From: Pirellulales bacterium
GTDB taxonomy: Bacteria; Planctomycetota; Planctomycetia; Pirellulales; JAEUIK01
NCBI GenBank assembly: GCA_019636335.1
Contig: JAHBXR010000005.1
Coordinates: forward strand, 62,001 to 126,000
Reading direction: 5' to 3'
DNA: 64,000 bases
Positions 26,042 to 35,600 of the stretch are shown here, in pieces. The notes under the pieces were generated by a model that was not told the DNA's origin, did no database searches, and saw only the letters and a list, made by a program, of their open reading frames with translations. The translations under genes and the position numbers were made by a program. The stretch's first letter is position 1, and each line of letters starts with the position of its first letter.

Positions 26042-27784
26042 ATGAAGATCTCTCGACTCGTTTTGCTTGTGATCGTCTGTGCGGTTGCGCCCCTTGCGCA
26101 TGCCGAAGAGCACGCGTTGCACACCTTCGATCGGCAGGAGTTGACGAACATCTACTTTTCGGAAGGGGCCAACGCCGGCGACTTCAACAACGACGGCCAG
26201 ATGGATGTCGTGCATGGCCCGTACTGGTTCGAGGGGCCCAAGTTCGACAAAAAGCACGAGATCTTTCCCGCCAAGCCGCAGAACGTGAACGGCTACGCGA
26301 ATCACTTCTTCTCCTGGGTGTACGATTTCGATGGCGACGGCTGGCAAGACACCTTCGCCGTCGGCTTTCCCGGTACGCCCGCCTATGTCTATCGCAACCC
26401 CGGCCGGGATGGCGCAGATTCGCACTGGGAGAAGCACCAGGTGTTCGACTCGGTCTCGAACGAGTCGCCCCACTTCACGCAACTGGTCGGCGATGAGCGG
26501 CCCGAACTCGTCTGCGCGCGGCAGGGGCATTTCGGCTATGCCACGGTCGACTGGGAGAAGCCGTTCGAGGAGTGGACGTTTCATCCCATCTCCGGGCCCG
26601 ATACCGACAAGCAGTTCGGCCACGGGCTGGGCGTGGGTGATGTGAATGGCGACGGACGACTCGACGTGATCGCCAAGACTGGCTGGTACGAGCAGCCCGA
26701 GACATTGGCCGACGACCAGCGGTGGAAGTTCCATCCGGTGACATTCGCCACGCGCGGCGGCGCCGAGATGTATGCCTACGACGTCGACGGCGATGGCGAC
26801 AACGACATCATTACCAGTCTCGAGGCCCACGAGTTCGGCCTGGCCTGGTACGAACAGGTGCGCGAGGGGGATGAGATTTCGTTCAAGCAGCATCTCATCA
26901 TGGGGAGCCGCCCCGAGGAGAACCGCTATGGCGTGCTCTTCACGGAGCCCCACTCGGTGGCCCTGGCCGATATCGACGGCGATGGCTTGAAGGATATCGT
27001 CACCGGCAAGACCTACTGGTCGCATCACCGTCAAAGCCCCCTGTGGGATGCGGGCGCCGTGGTCTATTGGTTCCGGCTGGTGCGTGGCAAGGATGGCGTT
27101 GATTGGGTGCCGTATCTCGCCTCGGGCGAGTCCGGCATCGGCCGGCAAGTAACGGTCATCGATCTCGACGGCGACAAGTTGCTCGACATCGTCGTCGGCG
27201 GTATGAAGGGGTGCAATGTCCTCACGCATCAGAAGAAGGCCGTAAGCGCCGACGAATGGCAGGCGGCGCAGCCGAAGCCGTACGACGGCCCCAGCACGAA
27301 GCTCGAACGCGGACCGCAAAGCGAGCTGGATGCGAAGACGGGGCGCGTCGACGGCGCGCTCGAAGGCGAAACCATGAAGGTCATCGCGTCCACCGCCGGC
27401 AAGGTGGGCCAGCAGCAGATGAACGGCTTCCCGGCCGATCGTTGGAGCGGTGGCGAGCAGCTTTTCTGGACGGGGGCCAAGCCTGGGGCGCGACTCGACC
27501 TGGAACTGCCCGTCGAGAAGGCCGGGACCTACGCGATCGAAGGCGTGCTGACCATGGCGGGGGATTACGCCATCGTCAAGCTGAGCCTCGACGATCAACC
27601 GCTGGGCGAGGCGCTCGACCTGTTCGATCGCGACGTGATCACCACCGGCGTCCTCACGCTGGGTGAGCGCGAGCTTGCCGCAGGCCCGCACAAGCTCTCG
27701 ATCGAGATCGTCGGCGCGCACCCAGCGGCCAAGCCGGCCTATCTCGTGGGGCTCGATTATATTCGGCTGAGGCCGGCCCGCTGA
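26042..27784 (+). CDS. secreted FG-GAP/VCBS-repeat protein
   Basis: The protein has 580 residues. A signal peptide (residues 1-21, ending LAHAEE) predicts export. It has at least six calcium-binding FG-GAP type loops, D-x-D-G-D or variants: DFNNDGQMD, DFDGDGWQD, DVNGDGRLD, DVDGDGDND, DIDGDGLKD and DLDGDKLLD. Together they imply a beta-propeller over residues about 25-410. The C-terminal 150 residues resemble a carbohydrate-binding beta-sandwich (LELPVEKAGTYAIEGVLTMA). Such proteins are common and multicopy in planctomycetes and probably bind surface glycans. A TTGCAA-17-TACCGT pair at 25923-25951 is a possible promoter. Confidence 0.8.
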   Translation: MKISRLVLLVIVCAVAPLAHAEEHALHTFDRQELTNIYFSEGANAGDFNNDGQMDVVHGPYWFEGPKFDKKHEIFPAKPQNVNGYANHFFSWVYDFDGDGWQDTFAVGFPGTPAYVYRNPGRDGADSHWEKHQVFDSVSNESPHFTQLVGDERPELVCARQGHFGYATVDWEKPFEEWTFHPISGPDTDKQFGHGLGVGDVNGDGRLDVIAKTGWYEQPETLADDQRWKFHPVTFATRGGAEMYAYDVDGDGDNDIITSLEAHEFGLAWYEQVREGDEISFKQHLIMGSRPEENRYGVLFTEPHSVALADIDGDGLKDIVTGKTYWSHHRQSPLWDAGAVVYWFRLVRGKDGVDWVPYLASGESGIGRQVTVIDLDGDKLLDIVVGGMKGCNVLTHQKKAVSADEWQAAQPKPYDGPSTKLERGPQSELDAKTGRVDGALEGETMKVIASTAGKVGQQQMNGFPADRWSGGEQLFWTGAKPGARLDLELPVEKAGTYAIEGVLTMAGDYAIVKLSLDDQPLGEALDLFDRDVITTGVLTLGERELAAGPHKLSIEIVGAHPAAKPAYLVGLDYIRLRPAR

Positions 27785-27873
27785 CCGAAACCGGCGCTGC
27801 TGGGCGTGCTCGCCCTCTACGCCCCAGACACTCACCATCAAGCGGAAGCCGCTGCCTGGGAAGTGAGCGCCTG

Positions 27874-29208
27874 CTACAAGGTGTGCGTTTGCCGTTCGAT
27901 TTCGCGGGCCAACCGGAGCAATCCGGTGAGGGTCTCTTCCGTCGGCGTGGCCATGCGATCGGGCCAGGCGAATCGCTCGACGATCATCCGACGCAACCGG
28001 GGCATACGCTGCGGCAATCCGCCGGAGATGACGATTCCCCGGCAAGCGGTCGTCGCTAAGAGGCGGCGCGCGGCCTGCTCGTATTGGTCGGCCATGTGGC
28101 GAAACGCGCCGCGGAAAAGCGCCCCCAGGGTGATCTGGTCGCCGCGCATGCCGCGGACATAGCCCCCGGACTCCGCGGCGCCGGCGAAGAAAGAGAGATC
28201 CACCTCGAGCTCGCCGGATGATTCATCTTCGACGGCCCGAGCGATCGTGCCCCAGGGATCGTTGAGCTCGACTCGCTCTCCCTCGGCGAGCGCGCTGAGC
28301 AACTCGATGAGCACGTTCAAGCCACGTCCACCCGGCAGATGCGTCACCGTGTTCAGGTAACGTCCGCCCAGGTAAGGGCGAGTCTGGTAGTCTCCCAACT
28401 GTGGCGTGCCGGTCAGCGTGCTGACCTGCGCCCCGGTCGAGACGTTGACGGAGAGTTCGCCCGCGACAAGTTCCGCTCCCAAAAGGGCCGCCTGTTGATC
28501 TCCCACGGCGGGATAGCAGGGGAGCGTTTCGTCTCCGCAACGGACCGTTCCGACGGACGTCGTCACCGTGACCAGTTCGGGCCAGGCAATGTCGGAGAGT
28601 CCCAGCCGGGCCAGCCAATCGTGATGAACTCGATCGGCGGCGAGGTCGAGCGTTCCCAGGGCCAGCGTCCGCTCGGTGCGCGGCGGGGCGTTCGTCAACT
28701 GCGCCAGCACGTAGTCGCCCAAATGCATCGCCTTTAGCGGACCAGGCGGCAACTCGTCATGATCGCGCAACCAGGCCAAGAGGGTCACCGCCGAGCCGGG
28801 ACGCAACTCGTTCCCTATTGCGGTACGATCGTCGGTCGAAACGCCGGCCTGAAAGCGATCGAACCAGCAACTACCGTTCACACGATCCGCCACGAGCACG
28901 CGCTGGTCGCGCCACGAAAGATAGGGCAGCACCGACCGGGCTCGCTCGTCGGTGAGAACCAGCCCCCCCATCTGCGAGCAAAACATCACACCGCGGGCGT
29001 GCGGCCGTCGAGCGACCAGCGTCTCGAGCACCTCGCGCACGCGGGTCACCACGTCGGTCGGATCGACTTCAAAAGCGAGCGCATGCCGCGCCGCCAGTGG
29101 ATCGGGAAAGGGGCGCGTGATGATCTGCTCGACGCGCTCGTCCGCCAGTTCGAGCACCGCCCCTTTGATCGACGACGAACCGAGATCAATGCCGTAGAAG
29201 TGGGTCAC
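27874..29208 (-). CDS. FGGY-family carbohydrate kinase
   Basis: The protein has 444 residues and is cytoplasmic. The first phosphate loop is YGIDLGSSSIKGAVLEL. A central CYPAVGDQQAALLGAELVAG carries the catalytic-Asp motif GDQQAA and is followed by VNVSTGAQVS. The second ATP motif is IVISGGLPQRMP. FGGY enzymes phosphorylate pentoses, hexoses, polyols or sedoheptulose; the short C-terminal domain is most like sedoheptulokinase or xylulokinase relatives. It is the last gene of the arm dehydrogenase, transporter, kinase, 12 bases after the transporter stop. The substrate should therefore be a sugar, sugar acid or polyol taken up by that transporter. Confidence 0.85.
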   Translation of the reverse strand: MTHFYGIDLGSSSIKGAVLELADERVEQIITRPFPDPLAARHALAFEVDPTDVVTRVREVLETLVARRPHARGVMFCSQMGGLVLTDERARSVLPYLSWRDQRVLVADRVNGSCWFDRFQAGVSTDDRTAIGNELRPGSAVTLLAWLRDHDELPPGPLKAMHLGDYVLAQLTNAPPRTERTLALGTLDLAADRVHHDWLARLGLSDIAWPELVTVTTSVGTVRCGDETLPCYPAVGDQQAALLGAELVAGELSVNVSTGAQVSTLTGTPQLGDYQTRPYLGGRYLNTVTHLPGGRGLNVLIELLSALAEGERVELNDPWGTIARAVEDESSGELEVDLSFFAGAAESGGYVRGMRGDQITLGALFRGAFRHMADQYEQAARRLLATTACRGIVISGGLPQRMPRLRRMIVERFAWPDRMATPTEETLTGLLRLAREIERQTHTL

Positions 29209-29220
29209 CGGTGCGCTCGA

Positions 29221-30816
29221 CTACTGCCACAGCTCGCGCAGGAGAGGGAGCTGCTTTTCGATGAATACCAACAGGGCCAGCCCCAGGTAAAAGAGGCTGC
29301 ACAGGGCGACGCCCGTCGTATGATACCAGCGCGGGCGTACCGCGGGGGGGAGCAGGCGGTGATTGATCCAGATCAATTGCAGCGCGGTCACGCCCAGCGC
29401 CACGTTGTTCAGGTTGGCGATGACGAGCGTCATCAGCTTGGGCGTCGTGAAAAAATAGACGCACACGAGCGACCACAACACGTAGGCGCCCAGGATCGCG
29501 TAGTAGATCCACTTCACCTGGTCGGCGCGAAGCTTGCCGCGTACTCGGCTGTTCGCGCTCCAGATGGCGTCGGTCCAGCGGCGGCTGAAGTCGTCGACGA
29601 TCGACATCTGGCTGGGCAACATGACAGCCATGCCGGCCACGAGGGCCACGAGCCACAGCAATTGAGCCGACCAGGCCCCCAGATAAGGCGCGTGGCGTAG
29701 GCCATCGGCCGAGATGACCGCCTGCGACCACTCGAGCTTCTGTGCCGAGTGGTAGAGCGGGGAATGCTGCGCGAACTCGATCGAGACGAGCGCCGGCAGG
29801 GCCATGCCCATGAAGCATCCAGGGGCCCAGACGATTAGCTGATCGGTCAGGATATAGCGCCACCAACCGCTCCAGCGGCGCAAGTTCTCGGCATCAATCG
29901 GAAAGACCTTGCCAACGTGGCTCAGTTGCACGCTCTTGCCGCCGATCGCGCTGGGAATAGCGCCGACCAGGCTGCCCATGCCCCAGCCCTTGTCGCGCAC
30001 GAAGTTGCTATAGGTCGAGTTCGCCAGCCCACCGCCCCCCGCGTAGCCGGCGAAGGCCCCCAACACGGCGATGTTCGCCAGCGCCACGGCGGGCCAGGCG
30101 CCGTGCTGTTGATAGTAGGCGAGCGCGTTGACCACTTGTTCGCCCCCATGCTCGTCGACGATCGGCACGTTGCCGAAACGGGCGAAGCCGCTGAACACGT
30201 TCCACCAGTTCTCGGGGCTGACGAAGAGCACGCCGACGGCGGTGCAGAATCCCAAGACGAAGAGGACTTTGAAGGTCATCACCGCTTGCAGCATGTTGTA
30301 GATCTTGCCCCCGACGAGGACGGGCAAGGCCACGCCCAAGAGGCACGCGTACGCGAGTCCCCGCACAAGCCAGCGATCTTCCTCACCCGGCGGGCGATCG
30401 AGCAGCAGCGAGGTGATGATCGCCGCGCCATGTGTCGACAAGCCAGGAATCAGCGCGCCCACGTTGAGCAGCAGCATCAGGCTGACCCAGAACCAGGGTC
30501 CGGGACTCATGCGCATGAAGCCGGTAAAAACGGGCTCGCCGCAATAGAGGGCATAGCGGCCGCATTCGAGGTTGTAGAACACCTGCAGCACGATGGCCAC
30601 CGTGGCGATCCACATCAGGCCGCCGCCGTAGCGTGCGGTGATCTCCGGCCCGAAGAGCCACTCTCCGCCACCGATCTGAATGCCCATCATCACGATGCCG
30701 GGGCCGATGAAGCTGGTCCAGTGGCGCCAGGACAAGCGACGCGGCTCGGGCAGGTCGGCGACTTCCCAGGTGGGGAGGTGAGTTTCGACAAGATAGGCGC
30801 GCTCGCTCTCCGCCAT
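29221..30816 (-). CDS. Nramp-like membrane transporter
   Basis: The protein has 531 residues. The ATG at 30816 is preceded by GGGGAGGAAG. It has about twelve hydrophobic segments. The first two helices, FIGPGIVMMGIQIGGGEWLF and ITARYGGGLMWIATVAIVLQ, match the layout of the Nramp family (LeuT fold). The Nramp metal-binding DPGN motif of helix 1 is absent; the corresponding position reads GIQIGGGEW. The gene sits between a dehydrogenase gene (30 bases upstream) and a sugar kinase gene (12 bases downstream). Transport of an organic substrate therefore seems more likely than of a metal, but that rests on context. Confidence 0.72.
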   Translation of the reverse strand: MAESERAYLVETHLPTWEVADLPEPRRLSWRHWTSFIGPGIVMMGIQIGGGEWLFGPEITARYGGGLMWIATVAIVLQVFYNLECGRYALYCGEPVFTGFMRMSPGPWFWVSLMLLLNVGALIPGLSTHGAAIITSLLLDRPPGEEDRWLVRGLAYACLLGVALPVLVGGKIYNMLQAVMTFKVLFVLGFCTAVGVLFVSPENWWNVFSGFARFGNVPIVDEHGGEQVVNALAYYQQHGAWPAVALANIAVLGAFAGYAGGGGLANSTYSNFVRDKGWGMGSLVGAIPSAIGGKSVQLSHVGKVFPIDAENLRRWSGWWRYILTDQLIVWAPGCFMGMALPALVSIEFAQHSPLYHSAQKLEWSQAVISADGLRHAPYLGAWSAQLLWLVALVAGMAVMLPSQMSIVDDFSRRWTDAIWSANSRVRGKLRADQVKWIYYAILGAYVLWSLVCVYFFTTPKLMTLVIANLNNVALGVTALQLIWINHRLLPPAVRPRWYHTTGVALCSLFYLGLALLVFIEKQLPLLRELWQ

Positions 30817-30846
30817 GAACTTCCTCCCCTGCACTCCACCCAAGCA

Positions 30847-31827
30847 TTACTTCCCTACTGCGGGCGTCACACCGTTGACGATGTTCGCCAGCTTCTCGCC
30901 CCGCACGGCCGCCAGCGCCAGTCGCGCGGCTGTCTCGCGCAACGTGCGCACCGCGCGCACGCTGGTCGAGGCAATGTGCGACGCGAGCACCACGCGTCCC
31001 GACTGCAAGATCGGATGATCCGCGGGAATGGGCTCGGGGACGAATACGTCGAGCGCCGCCCCGGCAAGCTTTCCGTCGTCGAGCGCCTGCACGAGCGCCG
31101 CCGAATCGACCAGATCGCCACGGGCCACGTTCACCAGGATCGCGCCACGTTTCATGCCGGCCAGCGATTGAGCGTTGATCATGCCGCGGGTGCCGTCGGT
31201 CGAAGGGCAGTGCAGCGTCACGATGTCGGATTCGGCCAGCAGCGTGTGCAACTTGGCCGATTGGCAGCCAGCGTTGGCGAGCTCGCTCGCGTCGACAACC
31301 GGATCGCTGACGAGCATGCGGCACTTGAAAGGGCGCAAACGGGCGGCCACTTCGCGGCCGATGCGGCCATAGCCCACGATACCCACGGTCAGATCGCGGA
31401 GCGCCTGCATGCCCGAGAGAGGCACGGCCAACCCCCAGCGTCCGTCGTGGACGAGCTGCGAGTTGGCGCACACTTGGCGCGTCATGGCCAAGATAAAGGC
31501 GAGCGTCTGATCGGCCACTTCGTCGATGCAATAGTCGGGCACGTTGCAAACCAGAATGCCGGCCTCGCGCGCGGCGGCCAGATCGACGTTGTCGACGCCG
31601 ATGCCGTAGCGCACGATGGCGCGCGAGCGGCGCATGGCGCGAATGACTTCGGCATTGACGGTTGCAAATTGTGTGATGACGGCATCGGCGTCGGCCACAA
31701 GCCTGGCGAGATCCTCCGGCGCGCGGCGTTCTTTCCAGGCAACAATGTCGCAACCGGCGGGGCGCAGAATCGACTCTTCGAGCGCAAGATCATCGAACGA
31801 ATAATCCGTAATCGCGACGAGCGGCAT
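30847..31827 (-). CDS. D-2-hydroxyacid dehydrogenase, phosphoglycerate-dehydrogenase type
   Basis: The protein has 326 residues. The ATG at 31827 is chosen because the frame upstream reads back into the regulator's promoter. The NAD-binding motif is VGIVGYGRIGREVAARL. Catalytic residues are Arg in VNVARGDLVDSAALVQAL, Glu in VFVPEPIPADHPI and His in ASHIASTSVRAV. The C-terminal half resembles the CtBP/hydroxypyruvate reductase group. As first gene of the minus-strand arm, facing a FadR-type regulator 161 bases away, it probably reduces or oxidises an intermediate of the same pathway. The reaction cannot be specified. Confidence 0.88.
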   Translation of the reverse strand: MPLVAITDYSFDDLALEESILRPAGCDIVAWKERRAPEDLARLVADADAVITQFATVNAEVIRAMRRSRAIVRYGIGVDNVDLAAAREAGILVCNVPDYCIDEVADQTLAFILAMTRQVCANSQLVHDGRWGLAVPLSGMQALRDLTVGIVGYGRIGREVAARLRPFKCRMLVSDPVVDASELANAGCQSAKLHTLLAESDIVTLHCPSTDGTRGMINAQSLAGMKRGAILVNVARGDLVDSAALVQALDDGKLAGAALDVFVPEPIPADHPILQSGRVVLASHIASTSVRAVRTLRETAARLALAAVRGEKLANIVNGVTPAVGK

Positions 31828-31864
31828 CGTGACGCATCCCCCCTGGCGTGGCTTCCCTTTTTGG

Positions 31865-31893
31865 TTGCGGTTCGATTGGTATGACAATATAAT
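31865..31893 (+). promoter_or_regulatory. promoter of the gntR operon with overlapping operator candidate
   Basis: TTGCGG (31865-31870) and TATAAT (31888-31893) are separated by 17 bases, a near-consensus sigma-70 promoter facing the regulator gene. Inside it, ATTGGTATGACAAT at 31875-31888 is an inverted repeat (ATTG, six bases, CAAT) similar to FadR-type operators (TTGGTNNNACCAA class). Binding here would block this promoter and probably affect the divergent dehydrogenase promoter too. Confidence 0.6.
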
Positions 31894-31988
31894 CGTTGCA
31901 CCACAACCTGCAATTATTGCCGCACTCGTCCCGCCTGCTGTCGTCCCACGCCGCGCTGCACGTGTCTCCATCGAGGTTCACCACTCCG

Positions 31989-32675
31989 ATGCTCCAGACC
32001 ATCGAACGATTGCGCTTGAGCGACATGGTGGCCGATCGCATTCGCGGCTACATCCAGGAGAACGATCTCCAGCCGGGCGATCGCCTGCCGACGGAGTATC
32101 AGTTCGCCGCCCGGCTCGGCGTCAGTCGCCTGGCGGTGCGCGAAGCGACCAAGGCGTTGGGTTTTCTCGGCATTGTCGATGCGTCACCCCGGCGTGGGCT
32201 GACCGTCGGCGCGCTCGATCTGGGGCGCGTCACGCCGTTCTTGCAGTTCCACCCGCTGCTGCGCGAAACGACCCCCGCGCAGTTGATCGAGACGCGCATC
32301 ATCCTTGAGACAGGCGGGCTGCCGCAGGTCGTCGAGCGCATGCGCGAGGACGCGTCGATCTACGAAGGGCTGGCCGCAGCGGCCGAGGCCTTTGGCGCGG
32401 CGAAGGACGTGGCCACCTGGATCGAACTCGACCTTGCGTTCCATCGCCGCTTGCTCGAAGCCAGCGGTCTCGCGCCGCTCGTTGCCTTTCACGAATTGCT
32501 CGAGATTTTCTTCCGCCGGTTTCGCGAGAGTGTGAAGCGGGCCGAATGGAAGCAGGGCATGGAGAGCCATCGACGACTGGTCCAATTGCTGCGCGAAGGG
32601 CAGGTCGAAGCCGCGCGGACCGAACTGCGCCAACATATCGAAAGCCACCGCCAGCGTCTGGAAAGCCTCGCGTGA
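31989..32675 (+). CDS. FadR-family GntR transcriptional regulator
   Basis: The protein has 228 residues. The N-terminal winged helix carries DRIRGYIQENDLQPGDRLPT and LGVSRLAVREATKALGFLGI (residues about 10-70). The C-terminal FCD domain carries the metal or ligand histidines in LDLAFHRRLLEASG, SHRRLVQLLREG and QHIESHRQRL. FCD-type GntR proteins usually bind a carboxylic or sugar acid. It is divergent from the dehydrogenase-transporter-kinase operon. Its stop overlaps the start of the DUF1592 gene by GTGA, so regulator and cytochrome are translationally coupled. Autoregulation from the operator upstream is likely. Confidence 0.9.
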   Translation: MLQTIERLRLSDMVADRIRGYIQENDLQPGDRLPTEYQFAARLGVSRLAVREATKALGFLGIVDASPRRGLTVGALDLGRVTPFLQFHPLLRETTPAQLIETRIILETGGLPQVVERMREDASIYEGLAAAAEAFGAAKDVATWIELDLAFHRRLLEASGLAPLVAFHELLEIFFRRFRESVKRAEWKQGMESHRRLVQLLREGQVEAARTELRQHIESHRQRLESLA

Positions 32676-35600
32676 ACCGTCTCTTGCTCGCCTCACTGGG
32701 CATCTTCTTCTGCCTTTCGTCGGCCGCTGCCCGCGCGGACGACGACCGCGTTCCATTTGCGCCGCTCAAAACCGAGTATGCCCAGCGGGTACACGCCTTG
32801 CTCGGGCAATACTGCTTGGGATGCCATTCCACCGCCGATAAGCAGGGGGAACTCGACCTCGAGCAATTCGCCACGCTCGCCGACGTGCGACGAGCGCCGC
32901 AGGCCTGGCAGAAGGTGGCCGAGATGCTTGCGCACGGCGAGATGCCCCCCAAGGATGCCGATCAGCCCAGCGCCGCGGAAATGAAACAGTTGCGCGAGTG
33001 GGTTCAGCGCTATCTGAATGCCGAGGCGCACGCGAGCGCGGGAGACCCGGGCCCGGTCGCCCTGCGCCGACTCAACAACGCGGAATACAACTACACGATT
33101 CTCGATCTCACGCAGGTCGATCTCCGACCGACGCGAGAATTCCCGGCCGACAGTGCCGCCGGAGAAGGTTTTACGAACGCCAGCCAGGCGCTCGTCATGT
33201 CGCCGGCGCTGCTGACCAAGTATCTCGACGCGGGCAAAGAGATCGCGCGTCACGCCATGCTGTTGCCCGATGGCCTCCGCTTCTCGCCGAGCGCGACGCG
33301 GCGTGACTGGTCGGACGAACTGATGACCGAGATCAAGGCCCTCTACGCACGCTACTCCGACGCCGAAGGCCATTTGCCGCTCGAACCGTATTTGCTCGCC
33401 ACGCTCGAAGAACGGGACGCGCTGGAATCAGGATCGAAGTCAATTGCCGAAATAGCCCAGGCGCGGAACTTGAGCCCCCGCTACCTCGCCACGCTGTGGC
33501 AAAGCCTGACCGCCTCCGACGATTCGATCTTGCTGGCCTCGCTTCGCACGCGCTGGCGAGCGGCCACGCCGGCCGATGTGGCGGCACTGGCAGGCGAGAT
33601 CCACACGTGGCAGCAGGCCCTGTCCCGTTTCCAGAATGTCGGGCACATGAAGCCCTGGATCGTGACGGTCGACCCGCTGCAGACGACCCAAGAGCTCAAG
33701 CTGCAAATCCCGACCATCGAAGCGGGCCAGGTGGTGACGGTATATCTCGCGGCGAGCGATGCCGGCGATGGTGCAGCGGGGGACGCGGTCGTCTGGCATC
33801 ATCCGCGACTGGCGATTCCCGGCCGCCCCGATCTGGCACTGCGCGATGTGCGGGAGTTCGTGGCGCAACTTGCCTCGCGCCGCGAGCGACTCTTTGCCAG
33901 CGCCGCCAGGTGTCTGACAGCGGCTGCCGAGGTGGCCCAGTCGACGAGCGACGTCGATGTCGACGCCCTGGCGCGGCAGCAGGATGTCGACCCCAGTGAT
34001 TTGGCTGCTTGGCTCGAATATCTCGGCATTCGCTCCTCAGCTGAGATCGAACTCGATCTGCTCACGGAAAAGATCACGCAATCGGCGGGCTACAACTTCG
34101 TGCAGGGCTATGGCTCGGGCGAGACGCCCAATGTCGTCGCGAATGCCTCGGACCAGCACGTTCGCATTCCGGGCAATGCGAAACCGCATGGCGTCGTGGT
34201 ACACCCTTCGCCGACGCTGGCCATCGGCGCCGGCTGGCGCAGTCCCGTCAGCGCAGCGATGCGCATCGAAGGGGCCGTGACGAGCGCCCATCCCGAGTGT
34301 GGCAACGGCGTCACGTGGTCGCTGGAATTGCGTCGCGGTGCCACGCGGCAGATGCTGGCCAAGGGGATCTCGGCCGGAGCTCAGCTGGTGCAGGTCGGCC
34401 CCGTGGAGAACATCGCTATTCGACAGGGAGATTTCGTGTCGCTCTTGATCGGCCCTCGCGATGGCAACCATGCCTGCGACCTGACCGACATCGAGCTCGT
34501 CTTGTCGACCGGCGGCGATCATTCGCAGGTGTGGAACCTGACGGCCGATGTGTCGCCCGATCTGCTGGCGGGCAATCCACACGCCGACCGGCAGGGCAAT
34601 GCTGGGGTGTGGCATTTCTATACCGAGCCCGTCAGCGGCGTGCCGTCGGGACCGGTGATTCCGGCCGATTCGATCCTCGCCCGCTGGCAAGCCGTCGAAG
34701 GGAAAGAAGAAAAGAACAAGCTCGCCGAAGAGTTGCAATCGCTGCTGCTGGCCGGTCCGCCCGCGGGCGCTCAAACGCCGAACGGGGCGCTCTATCGCCA
34801 GCTTGCATCGCTCGGGGGGCCACTCTTCGCGGGCGCCCAGTTGGAGGCGAACAACGCCGCCGGCGCGAGCGGGAATTTGGACTGGGGACTCGATCCCACC
34901 CTGTTCGGCAAGAGCCCGAGCGGCGAGCCGATCGATGCGCACGACCTCTGCGTCGCGGCGTCCTCGGTACTCGAGCTCAAGCTACCGGCCGATCTCGTGG
35001 GTGGTTGCGAGTTGCTGGCCACGGCCGCACTTCACCCGGTCGAAGGCCGCGACGGGACCGCGCAGGTGGAAATCGCCAGCATCCCCCCGAAGAACACCTC
35101 GACGCTACGGGCCGACGCCCCGATTCTCGTCGGCGAAGCCGGTACGCGTCGTGAGGCGCTGGCCCGAGCCTGTGAAGACTTCCGCCGACTGTTCCCTGCG
35201 GCATTGTGCTACAACCGCATCGTGCCGGTCGACGAGGCGGTCACGCTGACGCTCTTCCATCGCGAGGACGAGTCGCTGGCTCGGCTGATGCTCGATGACC
35301 GCGAACGAGCGGACCTCGATCGCTTGTGGAGCGAGCTGCACTACGTGAGCCAGGACGCGCTCACGCAGGTCGATGCCTTTGCCCAGCTCATGGAGTATGC
35401 GACGCAGGATAGCGACCCGCGTTTGTTCGAGCCCTATCGCGAGCCGATCCATCGCCACGCCGCCGAGTATCGACAGCAATTGATCGACACCGAGCCGCAA
35501 CACCTGGCCGCCGCGCTGGCGCTGGCGGGACGTGCCTATCGGCGACCGCTTCGCGAGAACGAGCAACAAGAGCTGAAGGATCTCTATACGAAGCTTCGGG

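Noticed and set aside
29917..31884. 655-codon plus-strand frame opposite the transporter and dehydrogenase
   Set aside because: Its His/Ala/Arg-rich composition is typical of an antisense shadow; the minus-strand genes carry clear motifs.
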